Below, piece by piece: positions 28,512-39,438 of a DNA stretch of 64,000 bases. Source of the DNA: Variovorax boronicumulans. GTDB lineage: Bacteria; Pseudomonadota; Gammaproteobacteria; Burkholderiales; Burkholderiaceae_C. Where the stretch lies: the NCBI RefSeq assembly GCF_007677875.1, contig NZ_VEDO01000009.1, forward strand, positions 124,001 through 188,000, written 5' to 3'. The notes under the pieces are model-generated. The model was not told the origin of the DNA, made no database searches, and saw only the letters and a list, made by a program, of their open reading frames with translations. Numbering within the stretch: the stretch's first letter is position 1; the number at the start of each line of letters is the position of its first letter. The position numbers and the translations under genes were made by a program.

Positions 28512-29438
28512 GGAAACTCACCTTCACGTTCTGTCCGACGCGCGCCTCGGGTGCGCTGTCGAACGCCAGGATGCATTCCACGGTCCGCGTGGGACCGCGC
28601 CGGTTGTCGTCCTGCACCCGGCCCACGCCCAGCACCGGGCTGATGCGCACGACGCGGGCAGCGGGCAGGGATTGGGACATGGCATCGCCATCGGTCGCGA
28701 TGGCGGCCTGCTGGCCCAGGTGGACCTTGCCGATGAAGCTCTCGTTGACCTCGGCGCGCACCTGCAGCGGCCGGTTCGGCAGCAGCACAACGCCGGCGCC
28801 ACCGGCCACGGCGTGCTGGCCGGGCTTGGAGGCGACGCGCAGCACCGTGCCGTCCTCGGGCGCCAGCAGTTGCAGGCGCGCGCGCTGCGCCTGCAGCAGT
28901 GCGACGCGGCTGCGGGCCACGTCCGCCGCGGCCCGGCCGATCTGGATCTCGGCTTCCAGGTCTTTCAAGGCCTGCTGGGCCTCGTCGGCACGCTGCGGCT
29001 CGACCGCGCCGGCACGCACTGCGCTGGCCAGCCGGCCGGCGGTCTGGCGCAGCGCCGGCAGCCGCTGGGCCTGCGCCTCGGTGCGGACCTGCGACAGCCG
29101 CAGCTCCGCCTGCGCCACGGCCAGCTCCGCGCTGCCGGCGGCGTCCGCCAGCTGCGCCAGCACCTGGCCGCGGCGCACGGACTGGCCTTCCTGCACCGCC
29201 ACTGCGGCGACCAGCCCATCCTGGCCAAAGTTCAGCTCGAGCAGGCCGCCCTGCACCTCGACCTGGCCGCGCGCCACGGCCACGGCCTGCGGGACGGTGG
29301 CGACGGGGGCGGCGGCCACGGCGGCCGGCAAGGCGGCATCGCCACCGCTGTCGCAGGCGGCCAGGCACGCGGCCAGCGCCAGACACAGGGACAAGGCGGG
29401 CCAGCGCGGCAACAGGCGCTGCGTACGGGGGGACTCGT

Positions 29439-29442
<4 letters not shown>
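28504..29442 (-). CDS. Periplasmic adaptor lipoprotein of an ABC exporter (HlyD/MacA-like)
   Basis: 312 aa membrane-fusion protein. The signal peptide ends in a lipobox (LAAC, C30), and position +2 is Asp, which in E. coli marks a lipoprotein for the inner membrane. A lipoyl/biotinyl-like half motif (VAVQEGQSVRRGQVL), an alpha-hairpin rich in Ala/Gln (about 105-195) and a beta-barrel domain follow. It should bridge the FtsX-type permease and the outer-membrane factor in the same operon. ATGA overlap with the ATPase gene. Confidence 0.88.
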
Positions 29443-30179
<737 letters not shown>

Positions 30180-30180
30180 G

Positions 30181-31317
30181 TCAGCGCAGAAGCATCGACG
30201 GATCGGCGCGCATGACGCCGCGCATGGCGAAGAAGCCCGACAGCAGCGCGACCAGCACCACCATGCCGGCGCAGGACAGCCCGACGGCGGGCGTCATGGC
30301 CACCGGAACGCCATAGGCCGCGGCCGCCCCGAGCAGGGCCGCACTGGCCCCTGCGGCCAGCACCAGGCCCAGCCCGCCGATCCAGCCGGCCTGCTCGACC
30401 ACCAGCCGGCCCAGCGCGCCGTGGCTCACGCCCAGGGCGTTGAGCACGGCGTATTCGCGCGAGGAACCGGCCACCACTGCGAGCAGCGACTGGCTCGTGA
30501 CGACGACGCCGACCACGCAGACGACGACCACCATGAACAGCACGGCCACGCCGGCGCCGGTGTCCAGGATCCAGTAGCGCTGTGAGCGGCGCGAGAACTG
30601 TGGCGCCGTCCAGACCTCGAAGGGGCCCAGCGCCGGCGTGGACACGGCCAGCCGTGCGCGGGCGGCATCGGCATCCGCCGGCGTGCGCGTGCTGGCGACC
30701 CAGTAGGTGCTGCCGGAACCCGCATCGGCATCGGCCAGCAGGCGCGCCGTGTCCAGCGAGGCCAGCACGTTGACGCCGCCCAGCCCGCGCAGGCCGCCGA
30801 TGGCGGCCACCACGCGCACGCGGTGCCCGTTGATCCATGCGGCCTGGCCGACATGCGTGCCCAGCGTGCCGAGGTCGGCCTTGTCGACGATGACGGCCCC
30901 GGGTTCGCGCAGGGCTTCGCGCTGCCAGGGCGCCAGCAGCCGCGCAAACATGAGGCCGTCGGCGGCGCTGCGGATGCCGGACACGTAGACCGGCACACCG
31001 CCGGTGGCGGCGTCGCTGCCATACCAGTCGGCGTCCACCCACAGGTAAGGCTCGACCGCCTGGACCGCCGGGTCCATCTGCAGGCGGGCCGCCACGTCGT
31101 TGCCGATGCTGCGGCCGAAGCTCACGCTCTGGGTGCCGGGGTAGCCCACCCACAGGTCGGCCCGGGAGGTGTTCACGTAGACGGCAGCACTGCCGAAGAT
31201 GCCCAGCACCAGCGCCGCCTGCACGGCCAGCAGCAGCCCCGAGAAGCCGACGGCGAAGATGGCCGGGACGAAGCGGCGCCACTCGTGCACCAGGGTCTTG
31301 CGCGCCAGCGCGATCAT
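30181..31317 (-). CDS. FtsX-type ABC exporter permease
   Basis: 378 aa with one N-terminal helix, a periplasmic domain of about 220 residues, and three C-terminal helices: the DevC/MacB-like arrangement without a fused ATPase. Blocks such as SREYAVLNALGVSHGALGRLVVEQAGWIG are typical of FtsX loops. Together with the ATPase, adaptor and outer-membrane factor it forms a complete tripartite exporter. ATG 31317 overlaps the outer-membrane factor's stop (ATGA). Confidence 0.9.
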   Translation of the reverse strand: MIALARKTLVHEWRRFVPAIFAVGFSGLLLAVQAALVLGIFGSAAVYVNTSRADLWVGYPGTQSVSFGRSIGNDVAARLQMDPAVQAVEPYLWVDADWYGSDAATGGVPVYVSGIRSAADGLMFARLLAPWQREALREPGAVIVDKADLGTLGTHVGQAAWINGHRVRVVAAIGGLRGLGGVNVLASLDTARLLADADAGSGSTYWVASTRTPADADAARARLAVSTPALGPFEVWTAPQFSRRSQRYWILDTGAGVAVLFMVVVVCVVGVVVTSQSLLAVVAGSSREYAVLNALGVSHGALGRLVVEQAGWIGGLGLVLAAGASAALLGAAAAYGVPVAMTPAVGLSCAGMVVLVALLSGFFAMRGVMRADPSMLLR

Positions 31318-32741
31318 CGGCTTGCCTCCGCGTCGTTGGCGGCCGCCTGTGCAGCGTCCGGCGCGGGCAGGGGCGCGCCGCCCAGCGCCTTGTAGAGCGC
31401 CACGTAGGCCAGCGCCTGCGCGTCCTGCGCGGTCAGCCATTCGGCCTGGGCCTGCAGCGCGGCCCGGCGCAGGGCCAGGCCGTCGTAGGTGCTGGCCAGG
31501 CCCAGATCCTGGCGCACCTGGCCCGCCGCGGCCTGCGCCCGCAGGCCGGACCAGACCTGCTCCAGCGCCTGCGCGCGCGCCTGCTGGGCCGCGTAGGCGG
31601 CCAGCGCGCCTTCGGCCTCACCGACGCCGGTGAGCACGGCCCGGCGGTAACCCAGCAGCGCGGCGTTCAAGGCCTCCTGCTGGGCCTGCACCTGCAGCTT
31701 GCGGCGACCCCAGTCGAACAGCGGAATGTCGATCACGGGGCCGAAGGCCGGCACGTTGTCCGTGCGGGTGCGGAAGTTCTTCGTCAGGTTGTAGGCGTAC
31801 AGCAGCGAACCCATGATCGCGATGCGCGGATGCAGCTCGGAGCGGGCCAGGCCGACCTCGGCCGCCGCCTTGCGCACCTGGGCCTCGGCACTGCGCACGT
31901 CCGGGCGGGTGCGCACCAGGTCGGCCGGCAGCTCGGCCAGTGCACCGGGATGCAGGGCCACGGCAGCGGTATCGGCCGGCAGCGCACTCCAGGCCGGATC
32001 GGGCGCAGACCGCCCGAGCAACACGGCCAGCGCGCGCGCGGCCTGGGCCATCGCCTCGCGCGGCAGGGCCTGCGCGGCGCGCGCCTGGTCGGCGCGCACG
32101 CGGGCCAGCGCGAGCTCGCCCTCCTGGCCGATCCGCGCCTGCTGGCGCACCTCGGCCAGTGCGATGCCGCGCGCGTCGAGCGCGGCCAGCTCCTGCTGCA
32201 GTCGCAGCTGGCGCCGCGCAGCCTGCAGGTCCAGGTAGCTGCGCACGACATCCGCGACCACCGCCACGCGCACGCCTTGCGCCTCGGATTCGGCCGCGTC
32301 TGCGTCGGCCGACGCGGCCTGGCGCGTGCTCGTGGCGGCGCCGAACAGCCCCAGTTCCCAGACCATGTCGATGCTGGCGTGGAAGTAGGTGTCGGTGGCC
32401 GAGATGTCCTGCAGCGTCTGCGCGTTGGCTGCGAAGGAAGGCCGGTACGCGACCGCCGCGCGGCTGCCCTGCAGCCGGGCTTCGCGCAGCCGCGCGACGG
32501 CGATCGCCAGGTCGAGGTTGTGCGCCAGGGCCTCGTCGACCAGCGCGTTGAGCGCCGGATCACCGAACGCCTTCCACCAGCCGCGCAGGTCCGCTGGCGC
32601 GGGGCCGGCAGGCGCGGGCTGCGTCCAGCCGGTCGGCACCTCCAGCGGCGCGGGCACGGGGTCCGGCGGCGGCGCGGCGCAGCCGGCCAACAGCGCTGCG
32701 GCCGCGGCGGCGAACGACAGGCACGAAGCAGGACGGTTCAA
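31314..32741 (-). CDS. Outer-membrane efflux lipoprotein (NodT/TolC family)
   Basis: 475 aa. Two repeated OEP domains show WWKAFGDPALNALVDEALAHN early on, LPADLVRTRPDVRSAEAQVR in the middle and PLFDWGRR. The lipobox is LLAGC (C21), so it is lipid-anchored in the outer membrane. No ATG fits; the best start is TTG 32741 (MNRPASCLSF), which gives a normal lipoprotein signal, but no clear RBS precedes it. It is the first gene of the leftward exporter/biosynthesis operon and divergent from the response regulator. Confidence 0.85.
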   Translation of the reverse strand: MNRPASCLSFAAAAAALLAGCAAPPPDPVPAPLEVPTGWTQPAPAGPAPADLRGWWKAFGDPALNALVDEALAHNLDLAIAVARLREARLQGSRAAVAYRPSFAANAQTLQDISATDTYFHASIDMVWELGLFGAATSTRQAASADADAAESEAQGVRVAVVADVVRSYLDLQAARRQLRLQQELAALDARGIALAEVRQQARIGQEGELALARVRADQARAAQALPREAMAQAARALAVLLGRSAPDPAWSALPADTAAVALHPGALAELPADLVRTRPDVRSAEAQVRKAAAEVGLARSELHPRIAIMGSLLYAYNLTKNFRTRTDNVPAFGPVIDIPLFDWGRRKLQVQAQQEALNAALLGYRRAVLTGVGEAEGALAAYAAQQARAQALEQVWSGLRAQAAAGQVRQDLGLASTYDGLALRRAALQAQAEWLTAQDAQALAYVALYKALGGAPLPAPDAAQAAANDAEASR

Positions 32742-32962
32742 GGCGAGGGTCGTGTGGCGGTGGAGGACAGGCCCGCCGCGCAAGGCGCAGGCGTCGGCGC
32801 CGGCCGATTGGGCGCGCGCAAACTTGCGCCGCCATGCACGCCATGTGGAGATTGCGTGGAGACACCCGCCGCGCACAGGCGTGCGGGTCCATGGACAATG
32901 GCGCGGCCCCGCAGGCCCGCTGCCGTGCACCGGTCCGGCCCGCCGTACGTTCTACCGCCACG
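32742..32962. promoter_or_regulatory. Divergent promoter region between exporter operon and two-component genes
   Basis: 221 bp between the outer-membrane factor (leftward) and response regulator (rightward) starts. It must hold both promoters. I see no clean sigma-70 pair. The arrangement suggests that the regulator encoded alongside binds here. No repeat that could be its operator was obvious by eye. Confidence 0.4.
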
Positions 32963-33700
32963 ATGACGACCACCACCGCGCCCTTGCCCAGCCCCCTTGT
33001 CCTCGTGGTCGAGGACGAACCCAGCATTGCCAGCATCCTCACGGCCTACCTGGAGCGCGACGGCCTGCGGGCCCGCCAGACCGGCGACGGCCCCACCGCG
33101 CTGCAGCTGTTCCACCAGCTGCGGCCCGACCTCGTGCTGCTGGACATCCACCTGCCCGGTGTCGACGGCCTGGACATCCTGCGGGCCATCCGCGACGACG
33201 GGCAGACCCCGGTGATCATGGTGACGGCGCTGGCCGACGATGTGGACAAGCTGCTGGGCCTGCGCCTGGGCGCCGACGACTACGTCGTCAAGCCGTTCAG
33301 CCCGCCGGAGGTGGTCGCCCGCGTGCGCGCCGTGCTGCGCCGTGCCGTGCCGCGGCCGGCCGACAAGGAGCAGCCGCCGATCCGCGTCGGGCGCATCGAG
33401 ATCGACCACCGGGCCCACGAGGCGCTGTGCCGCGAGCCGGACGGGCGGACCGTGCCGCTACCGCTCACGCTGACGGAGTTCCGTTTGCTCGCCTGCCTGG
33501 CTGCACAGCCGCGGCGCTGCTTCTCGCGCAGCCACCTGATCGAGCACTGCCTGCCGGAAAGCGACGCGCTGGACCGGGTGATCGATTCCCACCTGTCCAA
33601 GCTGCGGCGCAAGCTGCAACAGGCCGGCCAGGGCGAGCTGATCGAGACCGTGCGGGGCATCGGCTACCGGTTCCTGCCAGGCGACGCCGCCGTACCGTGA
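32963..33700 (+). CDS. OmpR-family response regulator
   Basis: 245 aa. Receiver domain: acidic pocket E17-D18-E19, phospho-acceptor D61 (LLDIHLPG), T88 and K110 (VVKPF). A winged-helix DNA-binding domain follows from about residue 145, with RVIDSHLSKLRRKL and TVRGIGYRF. It resembles BaeR-type regulators that control efflux. Start ATG 32963; the frame is open upstream but has no RBS. The stop overlaps a GTG of the kinase frame. Confidence 0.93.
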   Translation: MTTTTAPLPSPLVLVVEDEPSIASILTAYLERDGLRARQTGDGPTALQLFHQLRPDLVLLDIHLPGVDGLDILRAIRDDGQTPVIMVTALADDVDKLLGLRLGADDYVVKPFSPPEVVARVRAVLRRAVPRPADKEQPPIRVGRIEIDHRAHEALCREPDGRTVPLPLTLTEFRLLACLAAQPRRCFSRSHLIEHCLPESDALDRVIDSHLSKLRRKLQQAGQGELIETVRGIGYRFLPGDAAVP

Positions 33701-33726
33701 AGCGCCGCCCTCAGGACACGGCCCCC

Positions 33727-34890
33727 ATGTTCGATCGCATCTGGATCCGCTTTGGCCTGTATATCGCGGCGACGGTGCTGGTCACCATGGCGCTGCTCAC
33801 GGTGAGCGTGATCGCCTTCAACGAGCTGCAGTACCGCGGCTTCTACCGGGAGCTGCCGGCCGCGGTGCAGACCGAGATCGACGCGCTCGCCGCCCAGGGC
33901 CTGCAAGACAGCCCGCGCGCACGCGCCATCTACGGCGAGTACTGGCAGGGCGACCTGCTGTTCGGCGAGAAGGTCTCGCTGCTGGTGGGTCTGGTCGTTT
34001 GCCTGCCGTTCGGGTTGGCGGTGGGCTTCTTCGTGTCGCGCACTCTCACCAAGCCGCTCGGTTCCATGGCCGCAGCGGCCACGCGGGTCGCGGCGGGCGA
34101 TCTCTCCGTGCGCGCGCAGGCCGGCAGCGACAAAGGCGAGATGGCCGAGATGGTGGGCCACTTCAACCAGATGATCGAGGCGCTGGACCGCTCCGCACGC
34201 GAACGCCGCGTGACCGCGGCCTCGATCTCCCACGAACTGCGCACACCGCTGACGGTGCTGCGGGCGCGGCTGCATGGCATCTGCGACGGCGTGATCGCCG
34301 CCGACGCGGCCGAATCGCGGCTGCTGCTGCACCAGGTCGAGCACCTGGGCCGGCTGGTCGACGATCTGCATACGCTGTCGCTCGCCGAGGCGGGCCGGCT
34401 GTCGCTGCAACTGCAGGAGCAGGATCTGGCTGCGCTGGTCCAGGAGACCCTGTCGGGCCACGCAGAACGCATCCGCCAGCACGGCATGGTGCTGGCGCTG
34501 TCGCTGCCGGACTCGCGGGGCGCCGCGACCGTGGTGGTGGACACCGTGCGCATGCGCCAGATCCTCGTCAACCTCGTGGAAAACGTGCTGCGCCACGCGC
34601 AGGCGGGTGGCTGGATCGGCGTGGAGGTGGCCCGGGTGGCCGACCAGGTGCGCTTGTCCGTCAGCGACAAGGGCCCGGGCCTGCCCGAAGCGCAACGCGC
34701 CCACCCGTTCCAGCGCTTTCCGCATGCGCCCGGCAAGGTGGGAGAAGGGACGGGCCTGGGCCTGTCCATCGTCCAAGCGCTGGCGACCCGCCAGGGCGCC
34801 ACCGTCGCGGTGCAAGAGCGCTCCGGCGGTACAGGGCTGTGCTTCACGGTCACGCTGCCGGCGGCGGCTGGTGCAGGGACCGACGGCTGA
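33727..34890 (+). CDS. Sensor histidine kinase
   Basis: 387 aa. Two membrane helices (about 10-32 and 83-103) enclose a short periplasmic domain of about 50 residues. HAMP follows (SRTLTKPLGSMAAAATRVAAGDL), then the H-box with H169 (SISHELRTPL), N-box (NLVENVLRHA) and G boxes (DKGPGLP, GEGTGLGLSI). It should phosphorylate the regulator upstream. A GTG at 33697 overlapping that gene's TGA would add ten residues and is a real alternative. The small sensor domain suggests sensing of an envelope ligand or stress. Confidence 0.92.
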   Translation: MFDRIWIRFGLYIAATVLVTMALLTVSVIAFNELQYRGFYRELPAAVQTEIDALAAQGLQDSPRARAIYGEYWQGDLLFGEKVSLLVGLVVCLPFGLAVGFFVSRTLTKPLGSMAAAATRVAAGDLSVRAQAGSDKGEMAEMVGHFNQMIEALDRSARERRVTAASISHELRTPLTVLRARLHGICDGVIAADAAESRLLLHQVEHLGRLVDDLHTLSLAEAGRLSLQLQEQDLAALVQETLSGHAERIRQHGMVLALSLPDSRGAATVVVDTVRMRQILVNLVENVLRHAQAGGWIGVEVARVADQVRLSVSDKGPGLPEAQRAHPFQRFPHAPGKVGEGTGLGLSIVQALATRQGATVAVQERSGGTGLCFTVTLPAAAGAGTDG

Positions 34891-34897
34891 GGGCAAC

Positions 34898-34931
34898 GCA
34901 CCCGGCGCAACAGCTGCCGGGCGCAGTTTTT
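34898..34931 (+). terminator. Rho-independent terminator after the histidine kinase
   Basis: CCCGGC and GCCGGG arms with a 9-nt loop, extended by GC pairs past one mismatch, followed by CGCAG and five T. It lies 8 bp after the kinase stop and before the groES promoter. Confidence 0.7.
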
Positions 34932-34943
34932 CAGGCTCCCCCC

Positions 34944-34971
34944 TTGAACGGCGCCGAATCGCGCTTATGAT
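34944..34971 (+). promoter_or_regulatory. Sigma-70 promoter of groESL
   Basis: TTGAAC at 34944-34949 and TATGAT at 34966-34971 with a 16-bp spacer. The last base of the -10 is the first base of the CIRCE operator, so HrcA bound there would block RNA polymerase. Confidence 0.78.
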
Positions 34972-34997
34972 TAGCACTCGCTGGGGATGAGTGCTAA
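34971..34997 (+). promoter_or_regulatory. CIRCE operator (HrcA binding site)
   Basis: TTAGCACTC, nine bases, GAGTGCTAA: an exact match to the consensus inverted repeat bound by the heat-shock repressor HrcA. It overlaps the -10 element and about the start of the groES leader, so groESL should be repressed by HrcA and released when GroEL is titrated by misfolded protein. Confidence 0.96.
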
Positions 34998-35079
34998 CGA
35001 CGCACCCACCCCACGTTTCATCCGGGCCTGCAGCCCCTGGCTGCCCCACAACGCAACGCAACCTTCTCAGGAGATGCAA

Positions 35080-35370
35080 TTGAAACTTCGTCCTTTGGCC
35101 GATCGCGTGATCGTCAAGCGCATTGACAGCGAAACCAAGACTGCCTCGGGCATCGTGATCCCCGACGCCGCCGCCGAGAAGCCCGACCAGGGTGAAGTGC
35201 TGGCCGTGGGCCCGGGCAAGCTGGACGACAACGGCAAGCGCATCGAACTGTCGATCCGCGTGGGCGACCGCGTGCTGTTCGGCAAGTACTCGGGCCAGAC
35301 CGTCAAGGTCGACGGCGACGAACTGCTGGTGATGAAGGAAGACGACCTGTTCGCGGTCGTCGAGAAGTAA
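35080..35370 (+). CDS. groES: Co-chaperonin GroES
   Basis: 96 aa, forms the heptameric lid of the GroEL chamber. [14 protein letters not shown] at the N-terminus, mobile-loop region [10 protein letters not shown], and C-terminal DDLFAVVE are typical. I place the start at TTG 35080: the AGGAG at 35069-35073 is six bases from it, while the in-frame ATG at 35074 directly abuts the AGGAG and would add two residues (MQ) foreign to the family. Confidence 0.95.
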   Translation: MKLRPLADRVIVKRIDSETKTASGIVIPDAAAEKPDQGEVLAVGPGKLDDNGKRIELSIRVGDRVLFGKYSGQTVKVDGDELLVMKEDDLFAVVEK

Positions 35371-35406
35371 GCACTTCGCTTCCCCTCCATCCCCTTCCTG
35401 TATTGA

Positions 35407-37062
<1,656 letters not shown>

Positions 37063-37102
37063 TGTGCCGGGTGCGGCCACCGGCCGCACCGCCCTCAGAA
37101 AA

Positions 37103-37137
37103 AAGCCCCGCGGCGCAAGCCGCGGGGCTTTTTCTTT
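37103..37137 (+). terminator. Rho-independent terminator of groESL
   Basis: AAGCCCCGCGGC, GCAA loop, GCCGCGGGGCTT: a 12-bp perfect stem, flanked by A and T runs. It can also serve the convergent FHA gene. Confidence 0.93.
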
Positions 37138-37155
37138 GTCTTCTCCGCCTCCGCG

Positions 37156-37866
37156 TCAACCGGCGGGGGTGTCGCGCTGCTCCACGCGCGCCTGCGCCTG
37201 GCTCACACGGGCCAATGCCTCCTCGAAGCTCGTGAACCAGGCCTGCTGCACGGCTGGCGAACAGTGCGGGATCCAGGTGCGCAGCGTGTCCTCGATGGCG
37301 CTGCGCATGAACCGGCCGGCCTGCTCTGCCGTGACCGTGGCCGGCAGCGGCGCCGAGGCGCAACCCATGCCCTGCAGCAACTCGCCCACCGTGCCCTGCG
37401 CCGGCCCGGGCCGCGACGGCGTGCCCAGGCCCGAGGTGACGAAGCCGGCCGCGGAATCGTCGAAAGGGGGCAGGTCCGGCCATGGCGGCACGCGCCGCGG
37501 CAACGGCTCGCCGGTCATGTCGTCGAACAGCGCCTCTTCCGCGTCGTCCAGCGGCAGTTCATGCTCGCCCGCGTCGGACACGAGCAGCGAGAAGCGGCCG
37601 ATGCGCAGCACGTCGCCGGCCGCCAGCCCGGCCTCTTCGGCCGTGGCCAGCAGGCCACCGTTGTGGATGATGGTGTTCAGGCCCATGTTGACGAGCACGA
37701 AGCCGCTCGGACGCCAGTCGACCCGCGCGTGCAGGCGCGACACCGAACGCTCGGCGTCGCTCAGCACCAGGTCGTTCTGGCTGGCCCGGCCCAGCGTGCC
37801 GCCCTGCGGCCCGAAGACCACGCCGGGATCGGCGGAGCCCTCGATGCTGATGCGCAATGCCGGCAT
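37156..37866 (-). CDS. FHA-domain protein
   Basis: 236 aa. An N-terminal forkhead-associated domain binds phospho-Thr peptides: GR at about 26-27, SRLHARV, and N in NMGLNTIIHNG are the expected core residues. The rest is acidic linker and a C-terminal helical region (about 160-236) I cannot name. The N-terminus recalls type VI secretion TagH proteins, but it is far shorter and no T6SS or Ser/Thr kinase gene is near. It starts 8 bp after the pgi stop, so it rides on the pgi transcript. Confidence 0.82.
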   Translation of the reverse strand: MPALRISIEGSADPGVVFGPQGGTLGRASQNDLVLSDAERSVSRLHARVDWRPSGFVLVNMGLNTIIHNGGLLATAEEAGLAAGDVLRIGRFSLLVSDAGEHELPLDDAEEALFDDMTGEPLPRRVPPWPDLPPFDDSAAGFVTSGLGTPSRPGPAQGTVGELLQGMGCASAPLPATVTAEQAGRFMRSAIEDTLRTWIPHCSPAVQQAWFTSFEEALARVSQAQARVEQRDTPAG

Positions 37867-37874
37867 GGCCTGTC

Positions 37875-39437
37875 TCAGCCGCGCAGGCGCCGCAGCAGTC
37901 CGGCGGTCGATGCGTCCAGCCCTTCGGCGTCGCCGCTCGCCAGGCGGGGCTCGATGTCCTTGGCCAGCACCTTGCCAAGTTCCACGCCCCATTGGTCGAA
38001 GCTGTTGATGCCCCAGACCGAGCCGCTCGTGAACACCCGGTGCTCCTGCAGCGCGACCAGCGCACCCAGGCTGCGCGGTGTCAGACGCTGCAGCAGCAGG
38101 AAGGTGCTGGGCCGATTGCCCGGGAAGTCGCGGTGGCCGCCGGCGTCCGGCTTGCCTTGCATCAGCGCCTGGGCCTGGGCCAGCGCATTGGCCAGCAGCG
38201 CGGCCTGGTGGCCCGGCAGGCGGTGGGCGGCCTCGCGCACGGCGACGAACTCGACCGGCACCACGTCCGTGCCCTGGTGCAGCATCTGGAAGTAGGCATG
38301 CTGGCCATTGGTGCCGGGCTCGCCCCACAGCACCGGCGAAGTGCCGTAGGGCAAGGCTCCGCCGTGGCGGTCCACGCGCTTGCCGTTGCTTTCCATCTCC
38401 AGCTGCTGCAGGTAGGCCGGCAGCCGCGCGAGCGCGCTGTGGTAGGGCGCGATGCTGCGGCTCGTGAAGTGCAGGAAGTTGCGGTACCAGACATCGAGCA
38501 AGCCCAGCCGCATGGGCAGGTTGCTGCGCAGCGGCGCCTCGCGGAAATGGGTGTCCATGGCGTGGGCACCGGCCAGCAGCTCGCGGAAGCGTTCGGCGCC
38601 GATGGCGATCGCGATCGGCAGGCCGATGGCCGACCACAGCGAATAGCGACCGCCCACCCAGTCCCAAAAGCCAAAGATGTTGGCGATGCCGAAGGCACGC
38701 GCCCCCTCCACGTTGCTCGACAGCGCGGCGAAGTGGCGTGCCACGTCGGTGCCGCCCTCGCGCTGGAACCACGCCAGTGCCGAACGGGCATTGGCCATGG
38801 TCTCGGCCGTGGTGAAGGTCTTGGAGGCGACGAGGAACAGGCTGCTTTCGGGCTTGAGGCGACGCAGCACGGCGTCGAGTTCGTGGCCGTCCACGTTGCT
38901 GACGAAGTGCAGGCGCCGCCCCGGCGCGGCATAGGCGTCCAGCGCGCGCACGACCATCTGCGGGCCGAGGTCGGAGCCGCCGATGCCGATGTTGACGATG
39001 TCGGTGATGCGCGCGTCGGCGCGCACCTGCTCGGCATAGCCCAGCATGGCGTCCAGCGTCTGGTGCACCTCGGCCAGCGCCGCACCGAGGGCGGGCGTGG
39101 CCTGCGGCGCATCCGCCGGCGCGCGCAGCAGCGTGTGCAGCACGGCGCGCTGCTCGGTGTTGTTGATGGTTTCGCCGGCGAACATGGCGTCACGGTGCGC
39201 CAGCACCCCGGCTTGCTCGGCCAGGTCGAAGAGTGTGTCTTCGATGCCGGCATCGATCCAGTTCTTGGACAGGTCGGCGAACAATTCCGGCGCTTCCTGG
39301 CTGAAGCGCTGCACGCGACCGGCATCGCCTGCCAGCGCAGCCCGCACGTCATAGCCGGTCTTGAGCGCCTGGCTCAGCGCGCGCAGCTGGCCCCAGGCGG
39401 GGAGTTGGTCGCAACGGGGTCGGTCGGCCCAGTCCAT
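37875..39437 (-). CDS. pgi: Glucose-6-phosphate isomerase
   Basis: 520 aa, interconverts glucose-6-P and fructose-6-P. Signature blocks are NIGIGGSDLGPQM, SKTFTTAETM and the late GVELGK near the active-site Lys/His. The start at 39437 lies 1 bp after the tal stop (TGAGATG), so translation is coupled to tal. Length is slightly shorter than enterobacterial Pgi but normal for Burkholderiales. Confidence 0.96.
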   Translation of the reverse strand: MDWADRPRCDQLPAWGQLRALSQALKTGYDVRAALAGDAGRVQRFSQEAPELFADLSKNWIDAGIEDTLFDLAEQAGVLAHRDAMFAGETINNTEQRAVLHTLLRAPADAPQATPALGAALAEVHQTLDAMLGYAEQVRADARITDIVNIGIGGSDLGPQMVVRALDAYAAPGRRLHFVSNVDGHELDAVLRRLKPESSLFLVASKTFTTAETMANARSALAWFQREGGTDVARHFAALSSNVEGARAFGIANIFGFWDWVGGRYSLWSAIGLPIAIAIGAERFRELLAGAHAMDTHFREAPLRSNLPMRLGLLDVWYRNFLHFTSRSIAPYHSALARLPAYLQQLEMESNGKRVDRHGGALPYGTSPVLWGEPGTNGQHAYFQMLHQGTDVVPVEFVAVREAAHRLPGHQAALLANALAQAQALMQGKPDAGGHRDFPGNRPSTFLLLQRLTPRSLGALVALQEHRVFTSGSVWGINSFDQWGVELGKVLAKDIEPRLASGDAEGLDASTAGLLRRLRG

Positions 39438-39438
39438 C

